Shown here: one piece after another, positions 24,564 through 33,142 of the stretch
Numbering within the stretch: position 1 is the first letter of the stretch
How the letters are laid out: each line of letters begins with the position of its first letter
NCBI RefSeq assembly: GCF_028548455.1
Contig: NZ_JAQQLF010000030.1
Coordinates: forward strand, 1 to 45,241
Source of the DNA: Vogesella aquatica
GTDB taxonomy: Bacteria > Pseudomonadota > Gammaproteobacteria > Burkholderiales > Chromobacteriaceae
Reading direction: 5' to 3'
Length of the DNA stretch: 45,241 nt
Program-made: the position numbers and the translations under genes
The notes under the pieces: generated by a model
Told to the model about the DNA's origin: nothing
Seen by the model: only the letters and a program-made list of their open reading frames with translations
Database searches by the model: none

Positions 24564-25700
24564 CTACAGGTTCTTGATTCGCCCCAGCAGGCGCGACAGC
24601 AAGCTCTGTCGTGCCGGGGGCAAGGGGGCGGGTGCCGGGGTAGCCGGCCGGGTAGCGGCAGAGGCCGCCTCGTTTGCCTTGCCCACTTGTTCCAGCAGGC
24701 CCAGCGCGTGGCTGGCAGCAATAAAATTGCACAACGGGCCAGGCTCCATCTTGAGCAGGCTCACCGCCACGCGCAGGCTGGTGGGCGTACGTGACCACAG
24801 GCCGGCAATGCGCAGGGCGCCGGGCAAGGGTGCCAGGCGGGTCAGGTTGGGCCACTGGCGCAGGCGTAGCGGGGTATCCGGGTCGATGCCGGCCAGCAAG
24901 CGGCCGCGGCAGCTCCATAACGCCACCTGCCATAGCAAGGTAGACAAGGGCAGGCGCAGCATGGGTTCTTCCCCGCTCTGGCCGGACAGTGCCTCGGCGC
25001 CCAGGCGCAGGCCGTTCAGCTCGCACAGCTGCTGCACGCTGGACAGCGTGGTGTACAGCGCCACCTGGCCCTGCACCGGGTCGACCGTGGCAAACAGGCG
25101 CTGTTCGCAGTGCAGCTGCTGCGGCTGTTTCTGGCGGGCAGCTGCCACCAGCAGGCCGTAAATGGTACCGGCAGGGTGAAAACGCTGCAGGGTACGGCGC
25201 TGGCCACTGCGCACCACCGAGGGCGCAGCGCCCGGCATGGCCAGCGAAGGTGGAACGGCCTGGGCCGGGGCGGGTTGCGGCGGCGGGCTGGCCACTGGGG
25301 GCACGACAGGCGCCGCAATCGCAACGGCAGGCGCTGCTGGCGGGGTCGCCGCGCTGGCTTCTTGGCCTGGTGCGGCCAACAGCTGGCGCAGTAGCGGAAA
25401 CAGCTTTTCCATGCGTACCGGCTTCACCATCTGCAAGGCCGGGGCGTTGTCGCTGGGGTAGGCCGTGACAATCAGCGCGGGCAATGCCGGGTACTGCTGG
25501 CGGTACTGCTGCCAAACCTGCCAGCCACTGGCGCTATCCACGTCCACAATGGCCACCTGCGGCGTGGCCGGGTGGTCGCTGGCCAGGCGGTAGCGGTGCA
25601 GGGAATGCAGGCGGAACGCCATGCGAAACAGCGCCAGCTTGCGCTCGTCCATGCCGGCGGTGAGTACGGTAATCGGCTCAGCCGGCGTGCTGACAGACAT
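24564..25700 (-). CDS. degenerate receiver-domain protein, unknown output
   Basis: The 378-residue protein opens with a receiver-like fold (about 1-110): 'PQVAIVDVDSASGW' holds the Asp at the usual phosphorylation strand and 'MVKPVRMEKLFPLLRQLL' holds the conserved Lys-Pro, but the acidic pocket and Thr/Ser positions look eroded. A Pro/Ala-rich linker (about 115-165) leads to a C-terminal domain ('LPLSTLLWQVALWSCRGRLL', 'TSLRVAVSLLKMEPGPLCNFI') that I do not recognise. GGAGG 6 nt upstream supports the ATG at 25700, 23 bp inside the FimV-like gene. It probably relays or scaffolds signals to the GTPase. Confidence 0.7.
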   Translation of the reverse strand: MSVSTPAEPITVLTAGMDERKLALFRMAFRLHSLHRYRLASDHPATPQVAIVDVDSASGWQVWQQYRQQYPALPALIVTAYPSDNAPALQMVKPVRMEKLFPLLRQLLAAPGQEASAATPPAAPAVAIAAPVVPPVASPPPQPAPAQAVPPSLAMPGAAPSVVRSGQRRTLQRFHPAGTIYGLLVAAARQKQPQQLHCEQRLFATVDPVQGQVALYTTLSSVQQLCELNGLRLGAEALSGQSGEEPMLRLPLSTLLWQVALWSCRGRLLAGIDPDTPLRLRQWPNLTRLAPLPGALRIAGLWSRTPTSLRVAVSLLKMEPGPLCNFIAASHALGLLEQVGKANEAASAATRPATPAPAPLPPARQSLLSRLLGRIKNL

Positions 25701-27138
25701 CGTCGTCCTCCAGATGGGTGCCCAGCGGGTCATCCAGTTTCAGTAATTGGCGCAGCTGCCCCAGGCGGCCAGCGATCTCGTGCGGCGGCCGCCCCAGCGT
25801 CTGGCGCAGGTGCTGTAACAGCATACGCAAATGGTCGGCCGCCTCCAGCCGCTGGTACAGGTCCAGCAGCAACGGGTAGAGGCGCACGTCGGCCGGGTTG
25901 GCAAACACGGCTTGCTCCAGCACCGCCAGCGCCTGCTCGGTCTGGCCGTAATCCAGGTAGGCGTCGGCCTCGGCCAGCGCATCGTGCCGGGCCTGGGCTG
26001 CCGGAGCGGTGGCTTGCACGGTCACCAGGGGCAGGGCCCCCTCCACATTGGTGCCGGCCGGCACAAAGCCCCACTCGCGCCCCAGCGCTTCCAGGCGTGC
26101 CGCGTCGGCGCCGCTAGCCAGCACATCCAGTACCGGGTGGCGACCCAGGGCAAAACCCATGCGCAACAAGCGTTCACGCAGGGCCGCGCCATGCTCGCCC
26201 AGCAGCACAAAGCTTTGCCACAGGCGGCGGGTAAAGCCGGCCAGGTCGGCCTGGCGGTAATACAGATGCAGAATGTCCATCAGCGGCGTCAGCGGGTGGC
26301 GCGTCTGCGCCAGCAGGGCTTCCAGCGTGCCGATGGCGGTAGCGGTTTCGCCTTGCTGCTGCAGAATGCGTACCCCCTGACGGGCGGGCATCAGGTGGCA
26401 AATGGCCAGGCGCTCGTGCGCGTTCAGGGCGGCCAGCGGCTGGCTGCCGCACACCAGCTGCACGCGGCCATCCCCAGCCGTCACGGCCTGGCCAGCAGGC
26501 TGCGCCACCAGCGGCGACGCGCCGGCCGGCCGGCGCAGGCCGATGCGGCGACTGACGGTGGCGATATCCCAGCCCAGGGTGTCTTCGGCAAACACGCGCA
26601 GTGCCAGGTTGTCGGGGTCGATACGCAGGCCTTCTACCACGGCCTGCCCGGTGTCGGCCTCGGTCATGATGCCCAGTGCGGCCAACCTTTGCAGCATCTC
26701 GGTAAAGTCGTCGATGGCGTGCAGGCGCAGGTACAGGCCCAGCAGGCGTGCCAGCTCGCGGCTGGCGGGCGGGTTGTGGTCTACGTAGCTGCGCAGCAGC
26801 GCAGCGGCACGGTCCAGGTAGCCGAACTGCAGGTAAACGTCGGCCTCGGTCAGCAGGTCGGTATCGGCCACGCCGATTTCCAGCTGCAGCTCGTCGGCAC
26901 CCGCACCTTCACTGGCCGCGGCGGCGGCGGGCATCAGGGGGGGCACACGGTCACTGGCCACTGGCGTAGCCGGCGGTGCGTCAGGGTTGGCCGCAGGCTG
27001 CGGGCGCAGGATTTTCAGCGGCGGCAGCTGGCTGGCGGGTGGCTGGCTGGCCCGACGCTGACGCAGCGCCAGCAGCACGCCCAGCAACACAGCGGGGCTG
27101 GCGGCCAGCAGCAGCGTGAAATCGTCCGGCAGTAGCAT
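25678..27138 (-). CDS. FimV-like TPR membrane protein
   Basis: The 486-residue protein has an N-terminal hydrophobic anchor ('FTLLLAASPAVLLGVLLAL', about 7-26), a Pro/Ala-rich linker and helical repeats with FimV-type signatures: 'LTEADVYLQFGYLDRAAALLRSYVDHNP' (about 97-125) and near the C-terminus 'ALAEADAYLDYGQTEQALAVLEQAVFANPADVRLYPLLLDLYQ'. FimV/HubP proteins mark cell poles and help place and activate type IV pili. This one lacks an obvious LysM domain. It overlaps the next gene by 23 bp and follows the diiron gene by 3 bp. The link to polarity is inferred. Confidence 0.78.
   Translation of the reverse strand: MLLPDDFTLLLAASPAVLLGVLLALRQRRASQPPASQLPPLKILRPQPAANPDAPPATPVASDRVPPLMPAAAAASEGAGADELQLEIGVADTDLLTEADVYLQFGYLDRAAALLRSYVDHNPPASRELARLLGLYLRLHAIDDFTEMLQRLAALGIMTEADTGQAVVEGLRIDPDNLALRVFAEDTLGWDIATVSRRIGLRRPAGASPLVAQPAGQAVTAGDGRVQLVCGSQPLAALNAHERLAICHLMPARQGVRILQQQGETATAIGTLEALLAQTRHPLTPLMDILHLYYRQADLAGFTRRLWQSFVLLGEHGAALRERLLRMGFALGRHPVLDVLASGADAARLEALGREWGFVPAGTNVEGALPLVTVQATAPAAQARHDALAEADAYLDYGQTEQALAVLEQAVFANPADVRLYPLLLDLYQRLEAADHLRMLLQHLRQTLGRPPHEIAGRLGQLRQLLKLDDPLGTHLEDDDVCQHAG
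26677..26689 (-). repeat. AAGGTTGGCCGCA, exact copy (FimV-like gene)
   Basis: Exact copy in the FimV-like gene, read A AGG TTG GCC GCA (Arg-Leu-Ala-Ala). Confidence 0.9.
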
Positions 27139-27141
27139 GGC

Positions 27142-27912
27142 TCAGCGGCGCGGCGGGAAGTCGGCTTCGGACAGCAAATCGGTGCCGCACTCCAGCTTTT
27201 CGAACCAGTCGAGGAAGCGCTTCACCATGTCCTTGCCTTTGTACGAGGCACCGTGCTGCGGCACGATCCACTCCACGTCCATCTGGCGCACCATGTTCAC
27301 CCACAGGCGGGCGGCGCGGTTATTGCTCATGTAACGGCGGTGGAAGCCGGACATATGGTGGTCTACCAGGTGGCGATCAAAGTCTTCCACCGGCTGCGCG
27401 GCGCTGATGCCATCCATCAGCGAGGCGCCGATATCGCCGGAAAACAGGATCTTGCTGATCGGGTCGTACACCTGGAAAAAGCCCACGGTATGCAGGTAGT
27501 GCGCCGGGACGATTTCCAGCCGCGTGCGGCCCAGTGGCAGCGTCATGCCGCGCGCCGGAATCGGGATCAGCCGCCCTTCGGTGGCACCTTTTACGCAGAA
27601 ATGCGGGATGAAGCGCGTCCACTCCTGCGCGATCACGATCTGCGCGTCGGTAATCAGCAGCCAGCCATTAGCCGAGGCGATGATGTCCGGGTCCTGGTGC
27701 GAGGCGAAAATATAGCGGGTATGCGAGGGCAGAAAATGCTCGGCCATCTCGGCCAGCAGGTGCTTGTAGGTCAGGTTGCCGCCTGGGTCCAGCAGCATGC
27801 CGTCACCATCGTGCACAATGGCAAACTGGTTGGACTGAATGCCCTCGCCCTGTACCAGGTCGGTAAAGGCGATGCATTTATGGTTGCCGTCGTTGTAGAG
27901 AACCTGTGCCAT
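27142..27912 (-). CDS. ODP-like diiron metallo-beta-lactamase-fold protein
   Basis: The 256-residue protein has a metallo-beta-lactamase fold related to flavodiiron proteins and oxygen-binding diiron (ODP) sensors. Likely metal ligands: H72-x-D74-x-D76 in 'ASHQDPDIIAS', H138/H141 in 'PAHYLHTVGFF', D160 in 'FSGDIGAS' and H220 in 'PQHGASY'. There is no flavodoxin domain. In Treponema denticola an ODP acts as an oxygen/iron sensor in chemotaxis, so a sensor role is plausible. It is the first gene of the signalling operon and has an FNR-type palindrome upstream. A hydrolase role cannot be excluded. Confidence 0.85.
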   Translation of the reverse strand: MAQVLYNDGNHKCIAFTDLVQGEGIQSNQFAIVHDGDGMLLDPGGNLTYKHLLAEMAEHFLPSHTRYIFASHQDPDIIASANGWLLITDAQIVIAQEWTRFIPHFCVKGATEGRLIPIPARGMTLPLGRTRLEIVPAHYLHTVGFFQVYDPISKILFSGDIGASLMDGISAAQPVEDFDRHLVDHHMSGFHRRYMSNNRAARLWVNMVRQMDVEWIVPQHGASYKGKDMVKRFLDWFEKLECGTDLLSEADFPPRR

Positions 27913-27985
27913 AACGCTTGCGAGCCACCTGCTCGGTGCAGACCGGATAGACCCGAAAGATTAGCCAGCCTAATACAAGCGGGTA

Positions 27986-27999
27986 TTGACTCGGGTCAA
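27986..27999. promoter_or_regulatory. FNR/CRP-family palindrome upstream of the ODP operon
   Basis: TTGAC-TCGG-GTCAA is a perfect palindrome of the TTGA[T/C]-N4-[A/G]TCAA type bound by FNR/ANR/DNR regulators. It lies 74 bp upstream of the ODP start. The -10 element is unclear (TATTAG or TAATCT are possible), so activation versus repression cannot be assigned. Confidence 0.5.
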
Positions 28000-28051
28000 A
28001 CAGCAGGCAATGGCCACCACCGCCCGGGTGGCCGCCGCCAGGCCCGGGCGC

Positions 28052-28086
28052 AAAAACGCCCCGCCGTGCCAGGTACGAACGGGGCG
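28052..28086 (-). terminator. terminator of the pnt operon
   Basis: CGCCCCG (28057-28063) pairs with CGGGGCG (28080-28086) and on the minus strand runs into TTTTT (28056-28052). It lies 25 bp beyond the pntB stop, with one copy of the 13-mer between stop and hairpin. Confidence 0.75.
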
Positions 28087-28095
28087 CTGTCTTGC

Positions 28096-28108
28096 AAGGT
28101 TGGCCGCA
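28096..28108 (+). repeat. AAGGTTGGCCGCA, exact copy (after pntB)
   Basis: Exact intergenic copy immediately downstream of the pntB stop codon and upstream of its terminator. Confidence 0.9.
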
Positions 28109-28110
28109 GC

Positions 28111-29481
28111 TTAGTGCGATACCGCCTTCAGCATGTCTTCCACTACCTTTTTGGCGTCGCCGAACACCATCATGGTTTTGTCCATGTAGAACAGCTCGTT
28201 ATCCAGGCCGGCGTAGCCCACGCTCATCGAGCGCTTCACCACGATCACGGTGCGTGCCTTGTGCGCTTCCAGAATCGGCATGCCGTAGATCGGGCTTTGC
28301 TTGTCTTTCTGCGCAGCGGGATTCACCACGTCGTTGGCGCCAATCACCAGTACCACGTCGGTGTTGGAGAAGTCGGAGTTGATCTCTTCCATCTCCTGCA
28401 CCTGCTCGTACGGCACTTCGGCTTCGGCCAGCAGCACGTTCATGTGGCCCGGCATACGGCCCGCTACCGGGTGGATGGCGTAGCGTACGTTCACGCCCTT
28501 CTGGTGCAGCAGCTCGGCAAACTCCTGCAGCGCGTGCTGGGCGCGCGACACGGCCAGGCCGTAGCCGGGCACGATGATGACGCTGTCGGCGTTGCCCATC
28601 AGGAAGGTTGCGTCTTCGGCAGAACCGGACTTGTAGTTCTTCGGCCCGGTGTCGGCGCTACCGCCGCCACCCGCTTCGGCACCAAAGCCGCCCAGCAGCA
28701 CGCTGACGATGGAACGGTTCATCGCCTTGCACATGATGTAGGACAGAATGGCACCGGACGAGCCCACGCAGGCGCCGGCAATGATCAGCACCGGGTTGTT
28801 CAGCGTAAAGCCGATACCCGCTGCCGCCCAGCCGGAGTAGCTGTTCAGCATGGACACCACCACCGGCATGTCGGCCCCGCCGATCGGGATGATCAGCGTC
28901 ACGCCCAGCACCAGCGCAATGGCCACCATCATCAGGAAGGCGCCGTGGCTATCGGTCAGGAAGTACGCCACGCCAAAGCCCACCATGGCTAGCGCCAGTA
29001 CCAGGTTCAGCAGGTGTTGGCCGCTGAAGTTCACTGCCTTGGCGCCAAACTTGCCGGACAGCTTGCCGTAGGCCACCACCGAGGCGGTGAAGGTAATGGC
29101 ACCGATGAAGGCACCGATGAACAGCTCCACCTTTTGCACGCCGGTGTGCTCGACACCGGTGTGGAAGATGGCGGCCACGGCGATCAGCACCGCCGACAGG
29201 CCCACCAGCGAGTGCATGGCGGCCACCAGCTCGGGCATGCCGGTCATCTCGACGGTTTTGGCTTTGTACGCGCCAATGGCGCCACCGGCCACGATGGCAC
29301 CGACAATCAGCGCCAGCACCGGCTTGTCCATGATCATGAAGGTGGTGGCCACGGCGATCAGCATGCCGATAATGCCGTAGCGGTTACCCTGGATCGCCGT
29401 GGTGGGCGAGGACAGGCCTTTCAGTGCCAGGATGAACAGCACGGCTGCCACCAGGTAAAGTACTGCGGATACGTTCTCCAT
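28111..29481 (-). CDS. pntB: NAD(P) transhydrogenase subunit beta
   Basis: The 456-residue PntB contains about nine membrane helices (1-260) and the NADP(H)-binding domain III ('VIIVPGYGLAVSRAQHALQEFAELL', 'GANDVVNPAAQKDKQSPIYGMPIL', 'VIVVKRSMSVGYAGLDNELF'). With the alpha subunits it uses the proton gradient to transfer hydride from NADH to NADP. The gene follows pntAB by 3 bp in a three-gene operon. Length and motifs are complete. Confidence 0.97.
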   Translation of the reverse strand: MENVSAVLYLVAAVLFILALKGLSSPTTAIQGNRYGIIGMLIAVATTFMIMDKPVLALIVGAIVAGGAIGAYKAKTVEMTGMPELVAAMHSLVGLSAVLIAVAAIFHTGVEHTGVQKVELFIGAFIGAITFTASVVAYGKLSGKFGAKAVNFSGQHLLNLVLALAMVGFGVAYFLTDSHGAFLMMVAIALVLGVTLIIPIGGADMPVVVSMLNSYSGWAAAGIGFTLNNPVLIIAGACVGSSGAILSYIMCKAMNRSIVSVLLGGFGAEAGGGGSADTGPKNYKSGSAEDATFLMGNADSVIIVPGYGLAVSRAQHALQEFAELLHQKGVNVRYAIHPVAGRMPGHMNVLLAEAEVPYEQVQEMEEINSDFSNTDVVLVIGANDVVNPAAQKDKQSPIYGMPILEAHKARTVIVVKRSMSVGYAGLDNELFYMDKTMMVFGDAKKVVEDMLKAVSH

Positions 29482-29484
29482 CTG

Positions 29485-29790
29485 CTATGCCCCCTGTTTT
29501 TTCTTCTTCTTGAACATGTCGAGCATGCGCTGGGTGACCATGAAGCCACCGAAGATGTTGATACTGGCCAGGAAGATACCGATGGTGCCCAGCACCGATG
29601 TCACGGTGATCTGGCTACCATTGATGTCTACCACCTGCAGCATGGCGCCCACGATGATGATGCCGGAAATGGCATTGGTGACCGCCATCAGCGGGGTGTG
29701 CAGGGCCGGGGTAACGTTCCACACCACGTGGTAGCCCACGAACACGGCCAGAACGAAGATGGTGAAGCTGGAGATAAACGGGTCAACCAT
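29485..29790 (-). CDS. pntAB: NAD(P) transhydrogenase subunit alpha part 2
   Basis: The 101-residue PntAB carries the membrane helices that form the C-terminal part of PntA in enteric bacteria: '[42 protein letters not shown]' is diagnostic. The basic tail 'FKKKKKQGA' faces the cytoplasm. Split alpha subunits (PntAA and PntAB) are normal for many proteobacteria. It lies between pntAA and pntB. Confidence 0.96.
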   Translation of the reverse strand: MVDPFISSFTIFVLAVFVGYHVVWNVTPALHTPLMAVTNAISGIIIVGAMLQVVDINGSQITVTSVLGTIGIFLASINIFGGFMVTQRMLDMFKKKKKQGA

Positions 29791-29801
29791 GATGGCACCT
29801 C

Positions 29802-30923
29802 CTAGTTGGCCGCAGGAAAGCGCACCTGGCCGTCGTGCGTCACCAGGGTGGCCGCCAGCAGGTCGTCTTCCAGATTAAGGGTAAAGCCTTCCTTGCTGAG
29901 CATCAGCGATAGGAAGGTGAGCAGGTTTTTGGCGTACAGGCTGGAGGCATCGGCCGCCAGCAGGCCCGGCAGGTTGTACAGGCCCACCACGCTCACGCCG
30001 TTATCGGTGCGATGTACCTCGCCCGGCACGGTCAGCTCACAGTTGCCACCCGCTTCGGCGGCAATGTCGATAATCACGCTGCCCGGCTTCATGGCGGCCA
30101 CGATCTCGCGGCTGATCAGCGTCGGCGCCTTCTTGCCCGGAATCAGCGCCGTGGTGATGATGATGTCGGCCTGGCGCGCGTGCTTGGCCACCAGCTCGGC
30201 CTGACGACGCTTGTAGTCGTCCGACATTTCCTTGGCGTACACACCGTCGTTGGCTTTCTTCTCTTCCTCGCTCATCGGTACTTCGATGAACTTGCCACCC
30301 AGACTTTCCACCTGTTCTTTGGTAGACGGGCGCACGTCGGTGGCTTCCACCACCGCGCCCAGGCGCTTGGCGGTGGCAATGGCCTGCAAACCGGCTACCC
30401 CCACCCCCATGATCAGCACACGGGCCGGCTTCACGGTACCGGCCGCGGTCATCAGCATGGGCATGAAGCGCGGGTAGTAGTGCGTGGCCAGCAACACGGC
30501 ACGGTAGCCGGCAATGTTGTTCTGGCTGGACAGCACGTCCATGCTCTGCGCCCGCGTGGTGCGCGGCAGCAGCTCCATGGCAAAGGCCGACACCTTGCGC
30601 GCTGCCAGCTGCGGGAAGGTGGTGTTCTGGAACGGGGCCAGCTGGCCAATCAGCACGGCGCCTTCTTTCAGCTCGGCAATAGCGTCTTCCGGCAGCGGGC
30701 GCACGGTCAGCACAATATCGCCCTGCGCCAGTACTGCGGCGCGCGACGCGGCCAGGGTGGCACCGGCTTCGGCATACGCCGCATCCGGCACGGCGGCCAT
30801 ATTGCCCGCCCCCGCCTCTACCACCACGGCATGGCCCATGGCGACGAGCTTTTTAACCGTTTCCGGTGTCGCGGCCACGCGGCTTTCACCTGCCAGCCTT
30901 TCGGCTGGAATAGCGATTTGCAT
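29802..30923 (-). CDS. pntAA: NAD(P) transhydrogenase subunit alpha part 1
   Basis: The 373-residue PntAA is the soluble NAD(H)-binding domain I: '[26 protein letters not shown]', the Rossmann '[30 protein letters not shown]', and the mobile-loop region '[18 protein letters not shown]'. The ATG at 30923 is chosen because GGAAG lies just upstream and the family starts here; the in-frame reading up to 31088 adds 55 unrelated residues. The stop region carries a partial copy of the dispersed motif ('..FPAAN'). Confidence 0.96.
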   Translation of the reverse strand: MQIAIPAERLAGESRVAATPETVKKLVAMGHAVVVEAGAGNMAAVPDAAYAEAGATLAASRAAVLAQGDIVLTVRPLPEDAIAELKEGAVLIGQLAPFQNTTFPQLAARKVSAFAMELLPRTTRAQSMDVLSSQNNIAGYRAVLLATHYYPRFMPMLMTAAGTVKPARVLIMGVGVAGLQAIATAKRLGAVVEATDVRPSTKEQVESLGGKFIEVPMSEEEKKANDGVYAKEMSDDYKRRQAELVAKHARQADIIITTALIPGKKAPTLISREIVAAMKPGSVIIDIAAEAGGNCELTVPGEVHRTDNGVSVVGLYNLPGLLAADASSLYAKNLLTFLSLMLSKEGFTLNLEDDLLAATLVTHDGQVRFPAAN

Positions 30924-31476
30924 GGTCTTCCTTTCTGCAAATGAATGAATGACAAATAAAAAATCTAAAGATAGCGAACGCCCGTGCGAGGCTTGATTTC
31001 GAACGAGCGTTTGAATTCTTACTACATCACGACTTTTGATTTGGCGCAATGCTTTTACATAAAAGCGACATGCCAAACGGGCTGCCATTGCACCAATGCC
31101 GTGCCATTGTTGTCATGAATACTGTCAGACAAGTACTTAATCAACTGATTTGAAATAACCTTTTAACATTTGTTGCATATGGCGCGGCCAACTGTGGCGT
31201 GGATTGCACGTTGTTGCGCTGCGACATTGCCATGGCCAGGGGAAGCACACACGCACCAGCATGGCGAAAAGACGCAGCAAAGCTGCATATTGCGGCGCAG
31301 CATATGCACCACAGTAGACAATCTTGTCCGACACTTTGTAAAGAAGGGTTTACGCTTAAGGGGTAATCCCTGTATCAAATGCAGCTAAATACTTACCGTA
31401 TCAGGCAATTTCTGCAGTATGACGACAGTTTTGTAACGTACCCCGTTACGCCCTTTTCATGAAATGGAGCAAAAGC
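30924..31476. other. long intergenic region between pntAA and ugpQ
   Basis: About 550 bp, AT-richer than the flanks, with divergent genes on each side. It must hold both promoters, but no hexamer pair is convincing. Several dyads are visible: GCTTTT-ACAT-AAAAGC (31051-31066), TGCATAT...ATATGCA (31284-31308) and GTAACG...CGTTAC just before ugpQ. No protein gene is supported; a regulatory or small-RNA function is possible. Confidence 0.5.
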
Positions 31477-32211
31477 ATGCATTGGCCATACCCACTAGGC
31501 TTTGCCCACCGGCTGGGGGGCGCGCTGGCACCGGAAAACACGCTGGCGGGGCTGTTGCTGGCGCACCGGCTGGGCGTCAGCGGGGTGGAGTGTGATGTGC
31601 AACTTAGCGCCGATGGCAAGGCGGTGATCGTGCACGACTACGCGCTGGAGCGCACCACCACCGGCAGTGGCGATGTGGCCGGGCAAACCATCGCCCAGCT
31701 GCACACGCTGGATGCCGGGCGTTACCACCACCTGGCTTTTGCCGGCGAGCCCTTGCCCACACTGGCGGCGCTGGCCGCGAAAAGCCGCAAGCTGGGTATG
31801 GCGGTAAACCTGGAGCTGAAACCCGCGCGCGAGCCCGCCGCCATGGCACGCGTCTGTGTGGCCGAAATCCAGGCGCTATGGCAAGGCGCGGCGCTGCCGC
31901 CTCTGCTATCGTCGTTCGATACGGCAGCATTGGCCGCGGCACAGTTGGCCGCACCGCAGCTACCCCGCGCCCTGCTGCTGGAAACCTTAGCGGAAGACAG
32001 CGTGGCGCAGGCCCGCGCACTGGGCTGCAGCGCCATACACGTGCACTACCGGGCGCTGGACGAGACCAGCGTACAGGCCCTGCACCAAGCCGGGCTGGCG
32101 GTGATGGCGTGGACGGTAAACCAGCTGGAAGACATGCAAAGGCTGCGCCACTGGGGGGTAAACATGCTGTGTACCGACCGGCCAGACCGGCTGGACCCCA
32201 GCTGGCTATAG
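31477..32211 (+). CDS. ugpQ: glycerophosphodiester phosphodiesterase
   Basis: The 244-residue protein hydrolyses glycerophosphodiesters to glycerol-3-phosphate and an alcohol. It has the GDPD layout: 'WPYPLGFAHRLGGALAPENTLAG' with the catalytic His-Arg, 'GVECDVQLSADGKAVIVHDYALERTTTGSG' with the metal-binding Glu-x-Asp and second catalytic His, 'NLELKP', and C-terminal 'MAWTVNQLEDMQRLRHWGVNMLCTDRPD'. The first Gly of the usual HRGG is Leu here. The ATG at 31477 has GGAG 7 nt upstream and matches the family start; an ATG at 31459 is less likely. No signal peptide, so cytoplasmic. Confidence 0.92.
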   Translation: MHWPYPLGFAHRLGGALAPENTLAGLLLAHRLGVSGVECDVQLSADGKAVIVHDYALERTTTGSGDVAGQTIAQLHTLDAGRYHHLAFAGEPLPTLAALAAKSRKLGMAVNLELKPAREPAAMARVCVAEIQALWQGAALPPLLSSFDTAALAAAQLAAPQLPRALLLETLAEDSVAQARALGCSAIHVHYRALDETSVQALHQAGLAVMAWTVNQLEDMQRLRHWGVNMLCTDRPDRLDPSWL

Positions 32212-32257
32212 GCCAGGCTGCGCCGCAGTCACGGGTGAATCACAACCTGCGGCTGAC

Positions 32258-32287
32258 AAAAAAGCCTGCTTGCGTGGCAAACAGGCT
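32258..32287 (-). terminator. terminator of the binding-protein gene pair
   Basis: AGCCTG (32263-32268) pairs with CAGGCT (32282-32287) with an inner TTGC/GCAA; the A6 run at 32258-32263 gives a U-run on the minus strand. It lies just beyond the stop at 32321 and is shared with the end of ugpQ. Confidence 0.65.
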
Positions 32288-32320
32288 GGGTCACCCACCA
32301 GGGCTGGCAATGGCCCCGCC

Positions 32321-33142
32321 CTAGGGCCGCAAGGCGTCGGCATCGTAGCCACAGCCCGGGGTACGCAAGCCTGGCATGGTACGCTCGCAGCGGCGGCTAC
32401 GCGGTATCTGCCGGGTAGGGTCCAGCTGGCCGATAGCGCGCATACGCATAATGGCCATGGCCACATTGGCGCGGTAGGGGCCCCATGGCGACAGGCGGGA
32501 AAAAGCAATAAAGCCACCGTAGGATTTGACCTGCAAGGGCATCTGGCGCACGCGCTGCGCCAGTGACTCGGCCGCCAGCACGCTACGGCCGTGCAGCACC
32601 GGCGCAATCACCACATCCACCCGCCCGGCCACCAGTTTGCGCATGGATTCGGCCGTGTGCAGCGCCACGTCCTTTTGCAGCGAGGTGTCGCTGTCGAAAC
32701 GGGCGAAATAGCGCCGGTCGTGCGTCACGCCCACCCGCAAGCCGGCCAGGTCTTCGTAGCGGGCGAGCGGCCGACGGTCATTGCTGCGCATGAAAAAGGC
32801 AATGCGCGAATCCTCCTCCAGCCCCGGCGAGAGAAAATCGATATACGCCACCCGCTCAGGCGTAGCCGCCATGCCCAGCGCCACATCGGCCTCCCCCCTT
32901 TGCATCAGCTGCAGGCAGCGGCTAAGCGAACACTCGATAAAGTGCGGCGTCGCGTCCAGCTGCTCGGCCAGCAGCCGCAAGATGTGCGCGTAGGGGCCCT
33001 GCGCCTCGCCATGGGCGTCCACCGTTTTCCACGGCGGCATCACGCTAAAGGCAATGTTCAGCACGGCAGGCTGTGCTGCCAGTACAGGCATGGCACAGCC
33101 TGCGGCCAACGTGATGGCCAGTAACAGACAGCGCAGGTTCAC
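32321..33142 (-). CDS. periplasmic solute-binding protein, SBP_bac_3 family
   Basis: The 273-residue protein has a signal peptide (about 1-22, ending 'PVLAAQ') and the family 3 binding-protein fold ('VMPPWKTVDAHGEAQGPYAHILRLLAEQLD', 'LMQRGEADVALGMAATPERVAYIDFLSP', 'DLAGLRVGVTHDRRYFARF'). It starts with GTG at 33142, overlapping the stop of the upstream paralogue by 4 bp (GTGA). No ABC permease or ATPase is near, so it may sense rather than transport. The Arg/Cys-rich tail is unusual. Confidence 0.82.
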   Translation of the reverse strand: MNLRCLLLAITLAAGCAMPVLAAQPAVLNIAFSVMPPWKTVDAHGEAQGPYAHILRLLAEQLDATPHFIECSLSRCLQLMQRGEADVALGMAATPERVAYIDFLSPGLEEDSRIAFFMRSNDRRPLARYEDLAGLRVGVTHDRRYFARFDSDTSLQKDVALHTAESMRKLVAGRVDVVIAPVLHGRSVLAAESLAQRVRQMPLQVKSYGGFIAFSRLSPWGPYRANVAMAIMRMRAIGQLDPTRQIPRSRRCERTMPGLRTPGCGYDADALRP

